Shown in pieces: positions 54,106-64,000 of a DNA stretch of 64,000 nt. The DNA lies in assembly GCF_014356525.2 (NCBI RefSeq), contig NC_052518.1, forward strand, positions 11,614,874 through 11,678,873. Reading direction: 5' to 3'. The notes beneath the pieces are model-generated. The model was not told where the DNA came from. It saw nothing but the letters and a program-made list of their open reading frames with translations, and searched no databases. Both the position numbers and the translations under genes were made by a program. The DNA comes from Nilaparvata lugens (Eukaryota > Arthropoda > Insecta > Hemiptera > Delphacidae). Numbering within the stretch: position 1 is the stretch's first letter; every line of letters starts with the position of its first letter.

Positions 54106-54681
54106 AACACAATTTTAAATTGTCAACAACTTTTTATTATTGTAAAATATTATAATATACACAGAACCTGGTTTCATGGATTTACCAGCAACATCTTCAG
54201 TAGTTGTAAACAAACAGCTGGAAATGCGTGGCTGGTTCTGTGTATATTATAATATTTTATCATAATAAAAAGTTTACAGATGGAATTAAATAGAGAATGC
54301 ATTTCTAATTAAATTAGGATTTTCGTTAAATAATAATCATGTATTAATTAGCATTTGAATAAATGCATTCTCTATTTAATTCCATCTGTAAACCTGGTTG
54401 GCCGCTATGGCTTCGTATAAAATGAGCGCTGCTATCCAGAGATTGTCAGTTTGGTGTACGGGTAAGCATTCCTGACTAGCAATTGAGAGGTACCGGGTTC
54501 GATTCCCGGGCTGGCAACTAATTTTTGGATAGTAGTTCTCATCGAATTTCCATCTAGCTGTTAACCCTGTTGTCAATGTCTGCAGTAGCAGAAGTCTTCG
54601 GGGTGATTTGCAGCATTTATTTAGGATTTTCGTTAAATAATAATCATAATAAAAAGTGGTTGACAATTTAAAATTTGTGTT
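54106..54681. mobile_element. Multi-level foldback element
   Basis: Three inverted pairs are present. The outer ends are AACACAATTTTAAATTGTCA (54106) mirrored at 54661-54681. A second pair around TATTATAATATACACAGAACC lies at 54148-54168, mirrored at 54232-54262. A third, GTTTACAGATGGAATTAAAT, lies at 54271-54304, mirrored at 54360-54395. A SINE (54425-54620) lies in the right half. A 26-bp direct repeat, TAGGATTTTCGTTAAATAAT and onward, occurs at 54316 and 54622, at the SINE's far border. Confidence 0.75.
54425..54620 (+). mobile_element. tRNA-derived SINE, family 3, copy 2
   Basis: Box A-like TTTGGTGTACGGGTAAGCA and box B-like GGTTCGATTCC (within ACCGGGTTCGATTCCCGG) have normal tRNA spacing. 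A non-tRNA body, AATTTTTGGATAGTAGTTCT, and the tail GTTGTCAATGTCTGCAGTAG follow. The tail and head match 51905-52118. It is not called a functional tRNA because the acceptor stem does not pair and the body is repetitive. Confidence 0.7.
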
Positions 54682-55489
54682 TTAATTATGGAAAAGTACC
54701 ACAGCATCACTCACAACACAACTATAATGAATTATTTGTGTTTTCAAAAAATAATTTTATAAAAGAAATTATGAATTATGATAGCTTTTAAAACCACGAG
54801 TGAATTTACCGCTTCACAGGGTAAATATTACTGAAATTTTAATCGTTCTTTTCTGAAAATTATAGGTTATGATGCTGTTCGGTTATGATTTCAATTTCAA
54901 TTTATTTCAAATTTCAATACACATTTCATTAAATACAACATTCATACATATTTTAATCCCTCTAGCTTTAAGCTATTTGAGGGTTATTAAAAAAAATACT
55001 ATTGCCATTTACTATGTTGCAATAACTTACATAATAAACAAATATAAATATATAATATATTGAATGAATGTTATTAACAAAGCAAATTAGAAATTCATAA
55101 ATAATAACTTATAATAAAATGTAAAACCTTTCCATATAACTATCAAATGATCGCTAGTCTGACGAAACTATTGTGAGCTTGCATTTTTACTGTAAATCCA
55201 ACCATATGTCATATGTCAATCATCAATTATTGTAATGGAAAATAATTTCAATTTTGTTTGAATTTCACCTTTTCTTCGTAAATTTCGCAATTCCAGAGGC
55301 AATGAGTTCAGAAGGATATGGAATTCTGCACTCTGGAGTTCTTTTACCATAATTATTGTTGAATCTCTGGGGTCTATACATTCTGTTACTCAATCCATAG
55401 TTTATTTCATTTATTTCTCTAAATTGGTTTCTGAAATAATTCCGTGTCAAATCAGTATAATTGATCAATTACAAGCCATGAGTTAGATT

Positions 55490-55545
55490 GAATTGAATTA
55501 AATTGAAAACATCTTTATTCAGAATAATGTACAGATACACAGGAG
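55490..55545 (-). mobile_element. Possible LINE 3' end
   Basis: On the minus strand GTACATTATTCTGAATAAAG precedes an ATTTAATTCAATTCAAT-type tail, a form common at LINE 3' ends. No coding part is attached. Confidence 0.3.
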
Positions 55546-55689
55546 ATGTGAGCACGGAGTAAAGTACTGTATTTTCAAATTTTCACTTCCTCTGTGATGT
55601 AAGCTAGGACACATGCGCACTGAGTGCTTGAATATATCACCAGTGTTCTTGATTTCCCTTAATAGTAGAACTACAGATGAAGAAAACAT

Positions 55690-55828
55690 TCAGTATAGTT
55701 CTTTTTTAGTTCATAGTGCTTAGTTCGTATTGAATAAAAAGTGCTTATTCCAAGTTTTAAGTTCATATTAAACACAATAAGTGCTTAGTTCGTTATAGTT
55801 CTTCATAGTTCTTTATAGTTCATAGTGT
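55690..55828. repeat. Degenerate AGTTCATAGTGCTT-type simple repeat
   Basis: Variants of AGTTCWTAGT and GTGCTTAGTTCGT recur about ten times. Low-complexity array of short units. Confidence 0.7.
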
Positions 55829-55857
55829 GTGGGTAATAATGGGTATAATGGGAGGTG

Positions 55858-55996
55858 CGAGGGTGGTTTGATGAGATTATCAAACGTCCATGCCTATTCG
55901 ATAGGATTAAGCGGGATTCGAGCCCGCGACCAGGTAGCAATAGCAGACTGAAGGGTGCAACACCTTATTCGTATCTACTATCCTGGTCGACTTAAG
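55858..55996 (-). mobile_element. tRNA-derived SINE, family 2, copy 2
   Basis: On the minus strand CTTCAGTCTGCTA, GGGCTCGAATCCCGC (box B) and GGCATGGACGTTTGATAATC match the 15.5-kb copy. The box A region is diverged. A family 1 SINE starts only about 30 bp away. Confidence 0.7.
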
Positions 55997-56026
55997 GTTC
56001 TTATAAGTTTGTTTATTGATAGATAA

Positions 56027-56265
56027 AAGTAAAAAGTAAATTCGTATGGCTTTTGTTGGTTGGGAGTCCCTTGCGGGAAGGTCCCACCGCCTGAATATAT
56101 AATTTAAGCCGTCAATAAGCCTTACGACTGTCATACTTCAGCCGGGACCGACAGTTTAACGTGCCCATCCGATAACACGGGAGTGATCTGGTTAAAAAAC
56201 TTTTGGTATTGAGAGGGTTTGAACCCGGGATCTCTATGCTGCTACGCAAGCACAATTTTTGTTTA
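56027..56265 (-). mobile_element. tRNA-derived SINE, family 1, copy 3 (5' truncated)
   Basis: Minus-strand copy with box B GGGTTTGAACCC-like sequence and the full body, cut just before box A. A 14-bp target duplication, TTATTGATAGATAA, flanks it at 56013-56026 and 56266-56279. 5' truncation with a duplication is the usual LINE-driven pattern. Confidence 0.9.
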
Positions 56266-56284
56266 TTATTGATAGATAATTCAA

Positions 56285-57580
56285 TTATTATAATTATGTA
56301 GTACACTATTACTGCACTAGAGCATAAGATATCCACATTTTTCTTTTCTGTTCATCTGTTTAATTGCAATGTATTCTGATTATTTGTAGAAATAAATTGA
56401 TTCTATTCAAGTTGATTAACAAACAAATAATAATTGGGTTGACTCCAACAAACAAATAATGATGACTGAAAACAAATTTATGCACGAGAAGGGAGAATAG
56501 AGACGATTGAGCTTTTCACAGTATTCAGACAAATCAAACATGTTATCATCAGAAGAATAATGTATGCTTCTATCCATTGCTTAGGCTTTAGAACATGAAC
56601 ATTCCGTGTCTCAATAATACTATCACATAACACAGTCGATATTTTATGCAGTTAGATTAGTGTGAACCCGCACCGATGATAAGAATTATTCAAGAGTTGT
56701 CGGACAGCGCCTGCGTAGAATGTCGGTGCATGATTTATGTTTATTTTATGAAAATTTGTAGCGCAAGTATCGCGATCTGGGAGCGGTCAGGCAAGATATA
56801 TTACAGGCTTACAACTAAGAGGGTATTTTTTCACTGTGAAAATTCCAATCACAATCAAGTTTTATTAAGTTTACTGAACGGGATACTGTTAAGACAGAAG
56901 TTTATAGTATTGTTGCACGCACAGACTCTCAACTCACCACCACGCAAGCGCTGCTCAACTTACAATGGTTCGGTTGAGTTAGGTTTAATTTATGTACTCC
57001 TACATTGATGAGGTCAGTGCAAAATGATTTTATTAAATTAAACATTTTCATTGATAATTCAAATTTATGGAATTTTTATATGGTACTTTTTTGACTTCTG
57101 CAGGCATCAATTTGTTTTTCTTAGCATCGTTGTAGTTTTTCATATTTATTATGTTTTGTTTCTGATTGGAAGAATTATCAATCCATTATTATATTATCAT
57201 TATTGTTATAAATTCGAAACAATGTTCAAATTCAGTTAGAAGTAACGCACTCCCATGCACTCCTAAATTGATAAAGTAATGTGCAAAATATAATTTGAAA
57301 TCTTTTTCATAATATGATACTCCTGAACAATAGCTGTTATATAAAACATGGATGGTAACATTGGTGAACGTTTTCAAGTCGCTTCCATCATGGAGTAGAG
57401 AACACTGAGTATTAAACACTGTTTAAATGTCTTAAGTATTGAACACTAGTTAAGTGTTTAAGTATTGAACACTGGTCCCCTTATTCCGTGCTTCCATCAA
57501 AGGAGCAGAGTAAAGCTATCAGTTATGTCTTATGACAAAACCATTTTTTTGGAGATGGAGTAGATACCATGAAATTGTAT
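56285..57580. other. Stretch without recognised features
   Basis: A 110-codon plus frame at 56676-57008 has no domain and lies in unremarkable sequence. CACTGTTTAAATGTCTTAAG- and AACACTAGTTAAGTGTTTAA-like short repeats occur at 57415-57475. Confidence 0.35.
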
Positions 57581-57584
57581 TGTG

Positions 57585-57977
57585 TTAACCTTCCGGCAGT
57601 TGCGCTGTTGTAAAAAGTACAACAGTGTCAGTTTTTTTGCTGCACGAAACTATTGAATGGGGTGGTGTCAGTGAATGAGTCACTTATGCAATCCAAAACT
57701 TTTCCCTCGTCACTCCACAGAGTTTGTAGTATCAACCTAGCAATGGTTCAGTCTTTAGGTGCTATTTAGTCGCGACAGTGCATAAGATAGGGAAAGACTG
57801 TATATCATCCAAATGTTCATAGGCGTAAAATAATCCAAGAAGATGGAAAAATTAATCATACAATTAATATGTTTCACAGCAAACAGAGTACATAACACTT
57901 GGAAAATTGGATGTTGTACAAAATATAACACGCGACTGCTCGTGTGATTGAGAAGGGCGCGACTACCGGAAAGTTAA
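57585..57977. mobile_element. piggyBac-like MITE with TTAA target site
   Basis: TTAA at 57585-57588 and 57974-57977 bound the TIRs CCTTCCGGCAGTTGCGC and, inverted, CTTTCCGGTAGTCGCGC. TTAA duplication plus a C-rich start is the piggyBac pattern. A small hairpin (GTTGTAAAAAGTACAAC) lies just inside the left end. No transposase frame. Confidence 0.8.
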
Positions 57978-57979
57978 CC

Positions 57980-59470
57980 ATGATGAAATGGAGAGTGTAA
58001 TAAGGTCACTTTGATATGGGTGAGCACGGCAAACAGCTATAGTAAGTTCTTGATGAAAACCATCAACTTGAGTCAGGAGAAAAACTTTTCTTTCAGGTCA
58101 AACATGAAAAGTTTAGTTGAAACATGAGAATACGTTTTTGACAGGGTCTCTTATACCCTAAGGATTCATATATCAGATATTTAATAATTATTTATCCATA
58201 GCTTTCTCATTCAATCAGATAATCTATTAATAATAATGAAGTTTTCACACTCACATTCACCCATCCACTCAAATTCCAAATCCCACGGAATAGCCTACCA
58301 TTTCAGATAAAACAAAGTCTCAAGTTAAAGTTATGCTATTGTATAGACTTTTCACGAACAGTATCCGTTCTCTCCACGAGGAACGATAAAGTTATTAGAC
58401 TAGCGTCCCTCCAGTAATAAATTAAGTGTAAAGAATAACTCCGATATGGATGGCATTGTTTCCTATTGAGATCGAGTTTTCCAGTATTAATTAAGTAGGC
58501 AGCGCTATTTCCCCGTTTTGTAGAGAGCGTTCCGATAAGGATTAAAAGTTTAGATGCGTCTTTTGAGAAGACGATGCATTAAGTAATTGCTACTGGGGGT
58601 CGACAGAGAGAGAGAGAGAGAGTGAGTTGGTTTGGGAGAGAGAGAGGTAGCAGTAAATCTGTGGTGGTGCATGGCATTAGAGCTCTCAACTGAACTGGAT
58701 ACAAGGCAGTATACTACGGCTGGTAGCCTGAGGAATTGTTTGTATCTTAATTCCACTCTATTTTACGGTTTATCCGAATCTACTCTTCTCCTACTTTTGT
58801 CTCAGTTCTTCTTCAAAGCTAAGTGGCGTCCCCCACTTATAAATTTCGAGAAGACTACTTTGTGATATTCTTCGAATGGAGACTACAACAAAGTACAGCA
58901 CCAGTGAATAAAGAGTAAAAGCCGAACTGCACATAATCTGTGCTTTATTTCTGTTCGAGGGTAGTTTCTAATGGCCTAATTAAATGACGCTCACCGTTCC
59001 AAAATGGATTTCAGACAAGGAGGCCGTGGCTGCATCTCTTTTCACAGATTGATGTGACTTTCTAAGTAATCATCCGTGGATAGATGGTTGAGTCAGAGAA
59101 ACTTATGCTTAAGACTATTTTATTCTTTGGTTGAGTTTCGACTGTAATTCTCTATTGAAACTTGAGATACAGTCCCATCAATTCAAATAAATGTATATCA
59201 TGTCGAATAAATATTATGATATACCATGCTAACAAATAACGAGTCAAATAAGTAGCTGAGTACACTTAATTCCAGCCATTCATCATCTAAGAAATCATGA
59301 TATTTTTTAAGAGGTAAACAAATAATGAGGAAAAGGACTAATAAGACATTTCAATACGGTAAATCATGACGAATAACTTTTTATTTATATAGACCCTAAG
59401 AAATATTGAACTAAGGATTTTGAGTGTTGAGACATTGAAAAGTTTTCGTAACTGCATGTAATTCAATAGA
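57980..59470. other. Stretch with a GA microsatellite, otherwise unremarkable
   Basis: GA repeats at 58604-58622 and 58634-58648 are the only simple sequence. A 77-codon plus frame at 58632 begins in them and is not supported further. Confidence 0.4.
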
Positions 59471-59477
59471 TAGGCTA

Positions 59478-59592
59478 CTGTGTCTTATCGTGGGTTCAAA
59501 TCTCCCCAAAGGCATAGTAGTGTTTGATCATCTCATTGCATTACCCTCTGAATGAGTAAAAGGATTATGTAGTGGGCATCATACAACATAAA
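59478..59592 (+). mobile_element. tRNA-derived SINE, family 2, copy 3 (truncated, diverged)
   Basis: CGTGGGTTCAAATCTCCCC (box B region), GGCATAGTAGTGTTTGATCA and GTAGTGGGCATCAT align with the 3' two thirds of the copy at 15545. Box A is missing. Confidence 0.6.
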
Positions 59593-60129
59593 CATCTTTT
59601 CATGCAGTTACCTTGTGCCTATTAGGCTATTTGAAGTCCCCATTTTTATGCATTTGGTGTTAAGTTCAATCGATTATCAGTTTGATACGTTGGTTTATTA
59701 TGTTAGAATAATATGTTTCATAGTTGCTTGGGCTAAGACTATGTGAAGTATTTACCATTATTAATTTGGAGCTAAGTACAATTGATAAAATCAGTAGAAA
59801 TACGTTGTTTCATTATTGTCCAATATTTTCTACAGGTGTATGAGGAAATACCCTTTCGAATATTATTTACGACTAGGAAATTTGAGATCAATTCAACCGA
59901 TAATCAGTAGAAATATGTTGTTTCATTATTTTGACCTAGACGACAATCATACAATTGAACTGAGCGAATCGAGTCATGAGAATCACGTGAACACAAACAT
60001 ACATAGCTGATCAACCAACTACATACATGTATCAACTACATGTTAACCACATATATAGATTTCAATCTTGTGTTATAAATTTAAAAAATTATTTGTCATA
60101 GCTTCCTTGGTTCTCTTTTTGAATTTGTC

Positions 60130-60390
60130 ATTTGCTTGTAATTTTGTTACTTTGTCTTATTATTTGTAAAGATTGAAATGTGACCTAGTTTCCGAAATTT
60201 TATTCATTTTAGTGTTTTGAATAATTTCTAATATTTTCTTTTCTATTGACATGTTTGCTGTACCTAGTTGTTCGAAATCACTGCCGGCGCACAAGTTGTT
60301 CTATGCCGGTAGTGTCATTTTGTAAGTTAGAATTTGTTTTATCAATCTGTATTATTTTATGGCAAAATAAATTAATTTGAATTTGATCGA
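60130..60390 (+). mobile_element. Possible LINE 3' UTR
   Basis: GCCGGTAGTGTCATTTTGTA, then ATGGCAAAATAAATTAATTT and GAATTTGATC looks like a retroelement 3' end with a polyadenylation-type AATAAA and a degenerate TTTGAA tail. No reverse-transcriptase remnant was found upstream. Confidence 0.3.
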
Positions 60391-60572
60391 ATGGAAAAAT
60401 ATGCATTACAATTGAGAGCCAGGTGAACAGAAAAATACATAGTTGATCGAATGTTTGTGTCGAATAGGAAAAGACGCATTTTAATTGAGAGCACACGTGA
60501 CAAAGATGCTGGCTCGCGGCCAAACACTTTTGCTTGGTTGAGCAGAAAGAAGGCTAGCCCTGATGCCACCCA

Positions 60573-60596
60573 CCCCTAACCCTAACCCTAACCCTA
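60573..60596 (-). repeat. Telomere-like (TTAGGG)n interstitial tract
   Basis: CCCTAACCCTAACCCTAACC continuing to CCTA gives four tandem TTAGGG units on the minus strand. Most insects use TTAGG, so the six-base form is unexpected if this is an insect. Confidence 0.85.
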
Positions 60597-61149
60597 TCTT
60601 GATCCTCATCCCACAGCTCACATAATTCAATACAGTAGCGAGATGAAGAAGATGTGACAGAGGCCCGGATTAAAATAATGTCCTTGTTTAAGCCCTTTCC
60701 GCTGGCTCGCAAGAAAAATAGACAGTCGAAAAAATACTAGACGTTGCTGTTCCCCGCTCTGGAGAGAGTCCCTCCCCCTCCGGCAACAAATAACTTCGGC
60801 CGATACAGAAAGCAGATAAATCAGGCTGCTCTGTATTATGACGAGGGGAACTGTAATAAACTCCCACTCCCACTATACTCCGCAGCATACGAGTTCAACA
60901 ATAAATTCGAAAATTAATTATTCTTCCAACTATGATTTCAGCTGCGCCCTCTCTGTGAATCACAAAGTTTGTTGTATCACAAACACTGGAATGGGTCAGA
61001 AAATAACTTTGAATTTTTATTATAAATGAAAATCATGTGGGAGATGCAAGTGGATTCCCTCAAAAACTCCCAATAAAATAAATGTTGATTTCCCCCCAAA
61101 AAATAAAACTACTACATCGATTACAGAAAATATTAGTTTACATAAACAA

Positions 61150-61562
61150 TATCTGGGCACCGAGCTTCGCTCGTTATTTTTATTTATTGATAAATAGAAC
61201 ACAATTCTCCAAAATGATCGTGTTTATATTTCACATGGCTATATGTCATCTTATGAATTTGGGGATGCGTTATTTTTATTTTTCACATACTCACACGCTC
61301 ACTCACTTTTTTACTATCCCCAGCTGTTTCAGCCAAGGATGAATTATCCTTTCAATGTTGTTCAGCGAGTTTTTCCAAGGATGAGACCTAGTGCAATCGA
61401 ATTTTTATATCAAAAACCTACTATGTTCCAAATTCCGTGAAAATCGTTAGAGCCATTTTCGAGATCCGTTGAACATAAATAACAAGATAACCAGATATAC
61501 AATAACCAGATATCATAAAAATATAAACAGACAAACAGAAATTGCTCGCTTAATATAATAGG
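61150..61562 (-). mobile_element. Helitron-like dispersed repeat, compact copy
   Basis: On the minus strand it starts TCCTATTATATTAAGCGAGC, has GGATCTCGAAAATGGCTCTA and AACATAGTAGGTTTT, and ends GAGCGAAGCTCGGTGCCCAG. The same order occurs at 16801-18300 around two insertions. No Rep/helicase frame. Confidence 0.65.
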
Positions 61563-61564
61563 AT

Positions 61565-63050
61565 ACAATAGATAGTTTCATAAATTCTTTTTAATGTGTT
61601 TTCTACATATTTAGTGTTTTCTGTGTGGAAATTGACCTACTCCACTATGTATGTAATTCCCTTCAGATTGAATTCATCATTTAATTATAGTTTATATCAT
61701 CATAAATTACAGTTTATAATTTGATCAATTTTCTGAATGAATTTCCTTCAATCAATGATAATAATCATATGCTATTATTCATTCTCAATAACTTTATCTC
61801 TTTCAATCAATATTATTGTCCTCCTTTCCAACCGATTTATGTTTTTTACTGAGCAGGACCTTGAATAAAACATTTGTTCTTATGGGAGTGTCCATACATT
61901 GAGGGTCCAGTTTTAATCGGTCAATGTATGAGCTCTTACATAAGAACCAATAATTTTTTCACGATTTCTGCTTCTGCTCAGCAGATTAGAAATTGGAAAG
62001 CGAATTTGCAATTAGATTTTCGTCAATGTATTGACAATCCCAATATTATATTGCTAAGATTACTGAAAATTCCTATCACGCCAAGCTGTTAGAAACGCGC
62101 TCAGCGTTCAGTGTGCTGAGATAAGTGACGGTTACTCGGTACTATATTGTTCGGGTGACCGTTAGCAGCCTGTACTGCTAATTAGCAGTCACGTTAGACT
62201 TCAAATGGGTCCATCAATTGATGAAGTTGTGTCCATCAGTTATGATTCAGTCCGATGGTTCAAAACCCATCTTATGATTGAATGATCTCTCATTTATTGG
62301 AAGTATCCTTTCCATTATCTATGTGCTATGTCAATAATTATTGAAAAATCAATTTTTTCGTTATGGGGATTGGAATCAATGAGAGAAAAAACTACTCTAT
62401 TGATTGAACTTTTAATCTTGTTAAGATCTTAATGAAATTTGATTTGAACAAAACTATATTCTCATTTGGATAAAATATACTTCCTACTTCTTGATGAAGT
62501 ACAAACTTCATCAAGAAAGTAGATACGCTTGATGAGTGTAATTATTTCATTTGAATCTCTAGCAATTTCATGTTCAAAGCAAGCAGCAACAATATCACAT
62601 ATAATTTTAAATGGAACAGAACAGCTGAAGCGCATAATATTTTCATACAATATACTTAATATTGAATGAGAATAAATTATTCATATCTCAGTGTATAAAT
62701 TGAAATGGACATAACCTACATAATATTTGGACAATTTAAGACAAAATTAGGAAATTGAAGAAGTTTTGGACAATGTTTTTTTTCATTTTGACTACTGTAT
62801 TGTTCACTTTATCCAATAAATAAATAAATTATACAAATTGATTAGAACTGATAGCAGTGGATCTATGGTTTACAAAGGGACTGATTAGAGAGATTTATAA
62901 AAAACAAACTAACTATCATATCGACTCAAGTACTTTTGAAGAAGAATTTCATATTTTCCATATCCTCCAATTAAATTCTGGTAATAGATTAGAACTGTCT
63001 GAAAAAGATTTATGATTTTAAAAGGGACTGATTAATAAATTCAACAAATT
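61565..63050. other. AT-rich stretch without supported genes
   Basis: A 72-codon plus frame at 61874-62092 (LDFRQCIDNPNIILLRLLKI region) is protein-like, but no acceptor with a pyrimidine tract precedes it and an in-frame stop lies just upstream. No other feature was seen. Confidence 0.3.
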
Positions 63051-63140
63051 AACAATGAGATTGATTGATTATAAGAAATCGAACTTCAAATCATGTGTCA
63101 CTACCTTGGAAGAAGAATTCATAATTACCATTTCCTTTAC

Positions 63141-63343
63141 CTGTATAATCAGACCAAGTTCTCTAGCTTCTACCTCAATATTTTTGGATCCTCGGTGTAA
63201 CCACAGAGGCATGTCAGGTTTCTCTGCCTCATCGGTAAATCTCGTTTTATCTGGGTACTGGAGACATGTCTCTCTGGGATGCCTCGGTAGGCAATTTTCG
63301 CCGCACACCCTGACTTTGCCACTGATCTTTCCTGTTCGTTTGA
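63141..63343 (-). CDS. Exon-like open segment, unidentified
   Basis: On the minus strand a pyrimidine-rich AATTCTCCCCTAG ends at 63344 (acceptor), 203 bases follow with one open frame, and ATACAG/GTAAAGG at 63140 is a strong donor. The frame reads RTGKISGKVRVCGENCLPRH, then RFTDEAEKPDMPLWLHRG and IEVEARELGLIIQ. GC content is above that of the flanks. I recognise no domain. Overlapping open frames on the other strand and in a second phase weaken the case, and an old transposon fragment is the alternative. Confidence 0.35.
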
Positions 63344-63448
63344 CTAGGGGAGAATTCTCTCACCCTCACAAATGCTGCTGTTAGCCGAGCAACTTTCAAC
63401 ACCAGATCCGAACAGAAAAACACAATTTTCACGTACCACTGAGAGGGA

Positions 63449-63775
63449 GCATGAGTTCATTGATTAACTCCAAGTTTGGTGGTTTCAACAACCACAGACG
63501 AGATTTAGTTTTTTGGGTGATCCTAAAGCTTAATTTGTCAACTACATATAAGAGATTTAATTCCATTTCAGGGTAATTAATAGATATATCTCGAATAGAT
63601 AGATGCTCGAATAAAGCATGAGTTCATTGATTAACTCTGAGTTTGGTGGTTTCAACAACCACAGACGAGATTTAGTTTTTTGGGCGATCCTAAAGCTTAA
63701 TTTGTCAACTACATATAAGAGATTTAATTCCATTTCAGGGTAATTGATAGATCCTAGAGCTCGAATAAAGCTAAT
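63449..63775. repeat. Two-unit tandem duplication, 167-bp period
   Basis: GCATGAGTTCATTGATTAAC starts at 63449 and 63616. The copies differ by a few substitutions and a rearranged junction (GATAGATATATCTCGAAT against GATAGATCCTAGAGCTCGAA). High identity suggests a recent duplication. Confidence 0.92.
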
Positions 63776-64000
63776 TCAACAAAATCTACTCAACCTACTC
63801 AACAAAATCCTCGAATAAATTCATATCGAAACTGAATAAGTCATTTGAGGAACAGCATGGATCATTCTTTTGTCAAAAGAATGATTAGTTTTTAACAGAT
63901 TAGATTTGATTTATAGCAATATATTAGATTTCAGTCAGCAGTGAAATATAATTCTATATGAATTTATTGTCACATAGATTCCTAACATAATATCAATATA

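Noticed and set aside
56676..57008. 110-codon plus-strand frame
   Set aside because: No domain, no splice context, and unremarkable composition; likely chance.
61874..62092. Protein-like 72-codon frame
   Set aside because: An in-frame stop is just upstream and no usable acceptor precedes it; not enough for an exon call.
1..64000. Integrated viral genes
   Set aside because: No capsid, polymerase or other viral signature was recognised. The only polymerase motifs belong to LINEs, and the Penelope remnant retains only its endonuclease.

Overview
The window reads as AT-rich nuclear DNA of an arthropod, most likely a hemipteran insect of planthopper type. That placement rests on the style of the repeats (dense small inverted-repeat elements, tRNA-derived SINEs, non-LTR and Penelope-like retroelements) and on recalled resemblance to hemipteran repeat families, so it is an inference. 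There is no bacterial or viral gene order, no CRISPR array and no rRNA. Apart from one retrotransposon and one coding-frame minisatellite, no open frame is longer than about 125 codons. What is visible is intron or intergenic DNA built from layers of transposable elements inserted into one another.

Layout. 0-10 kb: foldback elements, one carrying a small MITE in its arm (228-600); a tRNA-derived SINE (6976-7196); a decayed CXC-type coding remnant (about 7498-7830, minus); and a triple nest (8084-9862) of a piggyBac-like element inside a long-TIR element inside a palindromic MITE. 10-15 kb: a 173-bp satellite (11010-11820), a Penelope-like remnant with a GIY-YIG domain (12341-12970) and a foldback element (13515-14580). 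15-24 kb: a second SINE family, a Helitron-like repeat holding two insertions (16801-18300), LINE 3' ends, a TA-type MITE and a hAT-like element with an 8-bp target duplication (22900-23748). 24-32 kb: a duplicated 358-bp block, a near-perfect palindrome (26125-26351), polypyrimidine DNA, and the best candidate exon of an unidentified host gene (28253-28578).

32-37 kb is the most striking part. An array of 84-bp units, each exactly 28 codons, is interrupted by an almost intact 3.35-kb non-LTR retrotransposon (32268-35615, minus) with a 9-bp target duplication and a (GATA)n tail. 37-45 kb: an inverted copy of the 17-kb foldback element carrying its own 1.1-kb nested TIR element, a tandem LINE-tail region, and a hAT deletion derivative keeping the transposase C-terminus (43350-44204). 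45-64 kb: a 43-bp minisatellite split by a SINE, 165-bp tandem units, an abundant insect repeat (50685-51598), a third SINE family, multi-level foldbacks (54106-54681), a piggyBac-like MITE (57585-57977), four telomere-like TTAGGG repeats and a 167-bp tandem duplication.

Host genes. Three plus-strand segments (20634-20750, 28253-28578, 44536-44758) have splice-like borders and mutually compatible phases, so they could be exons of one gene whose introns contain most of the elements above. I do not recognise the protein. A minus-strand exon-like segment lies at 63141-63343. All host-gene calls are tentative.
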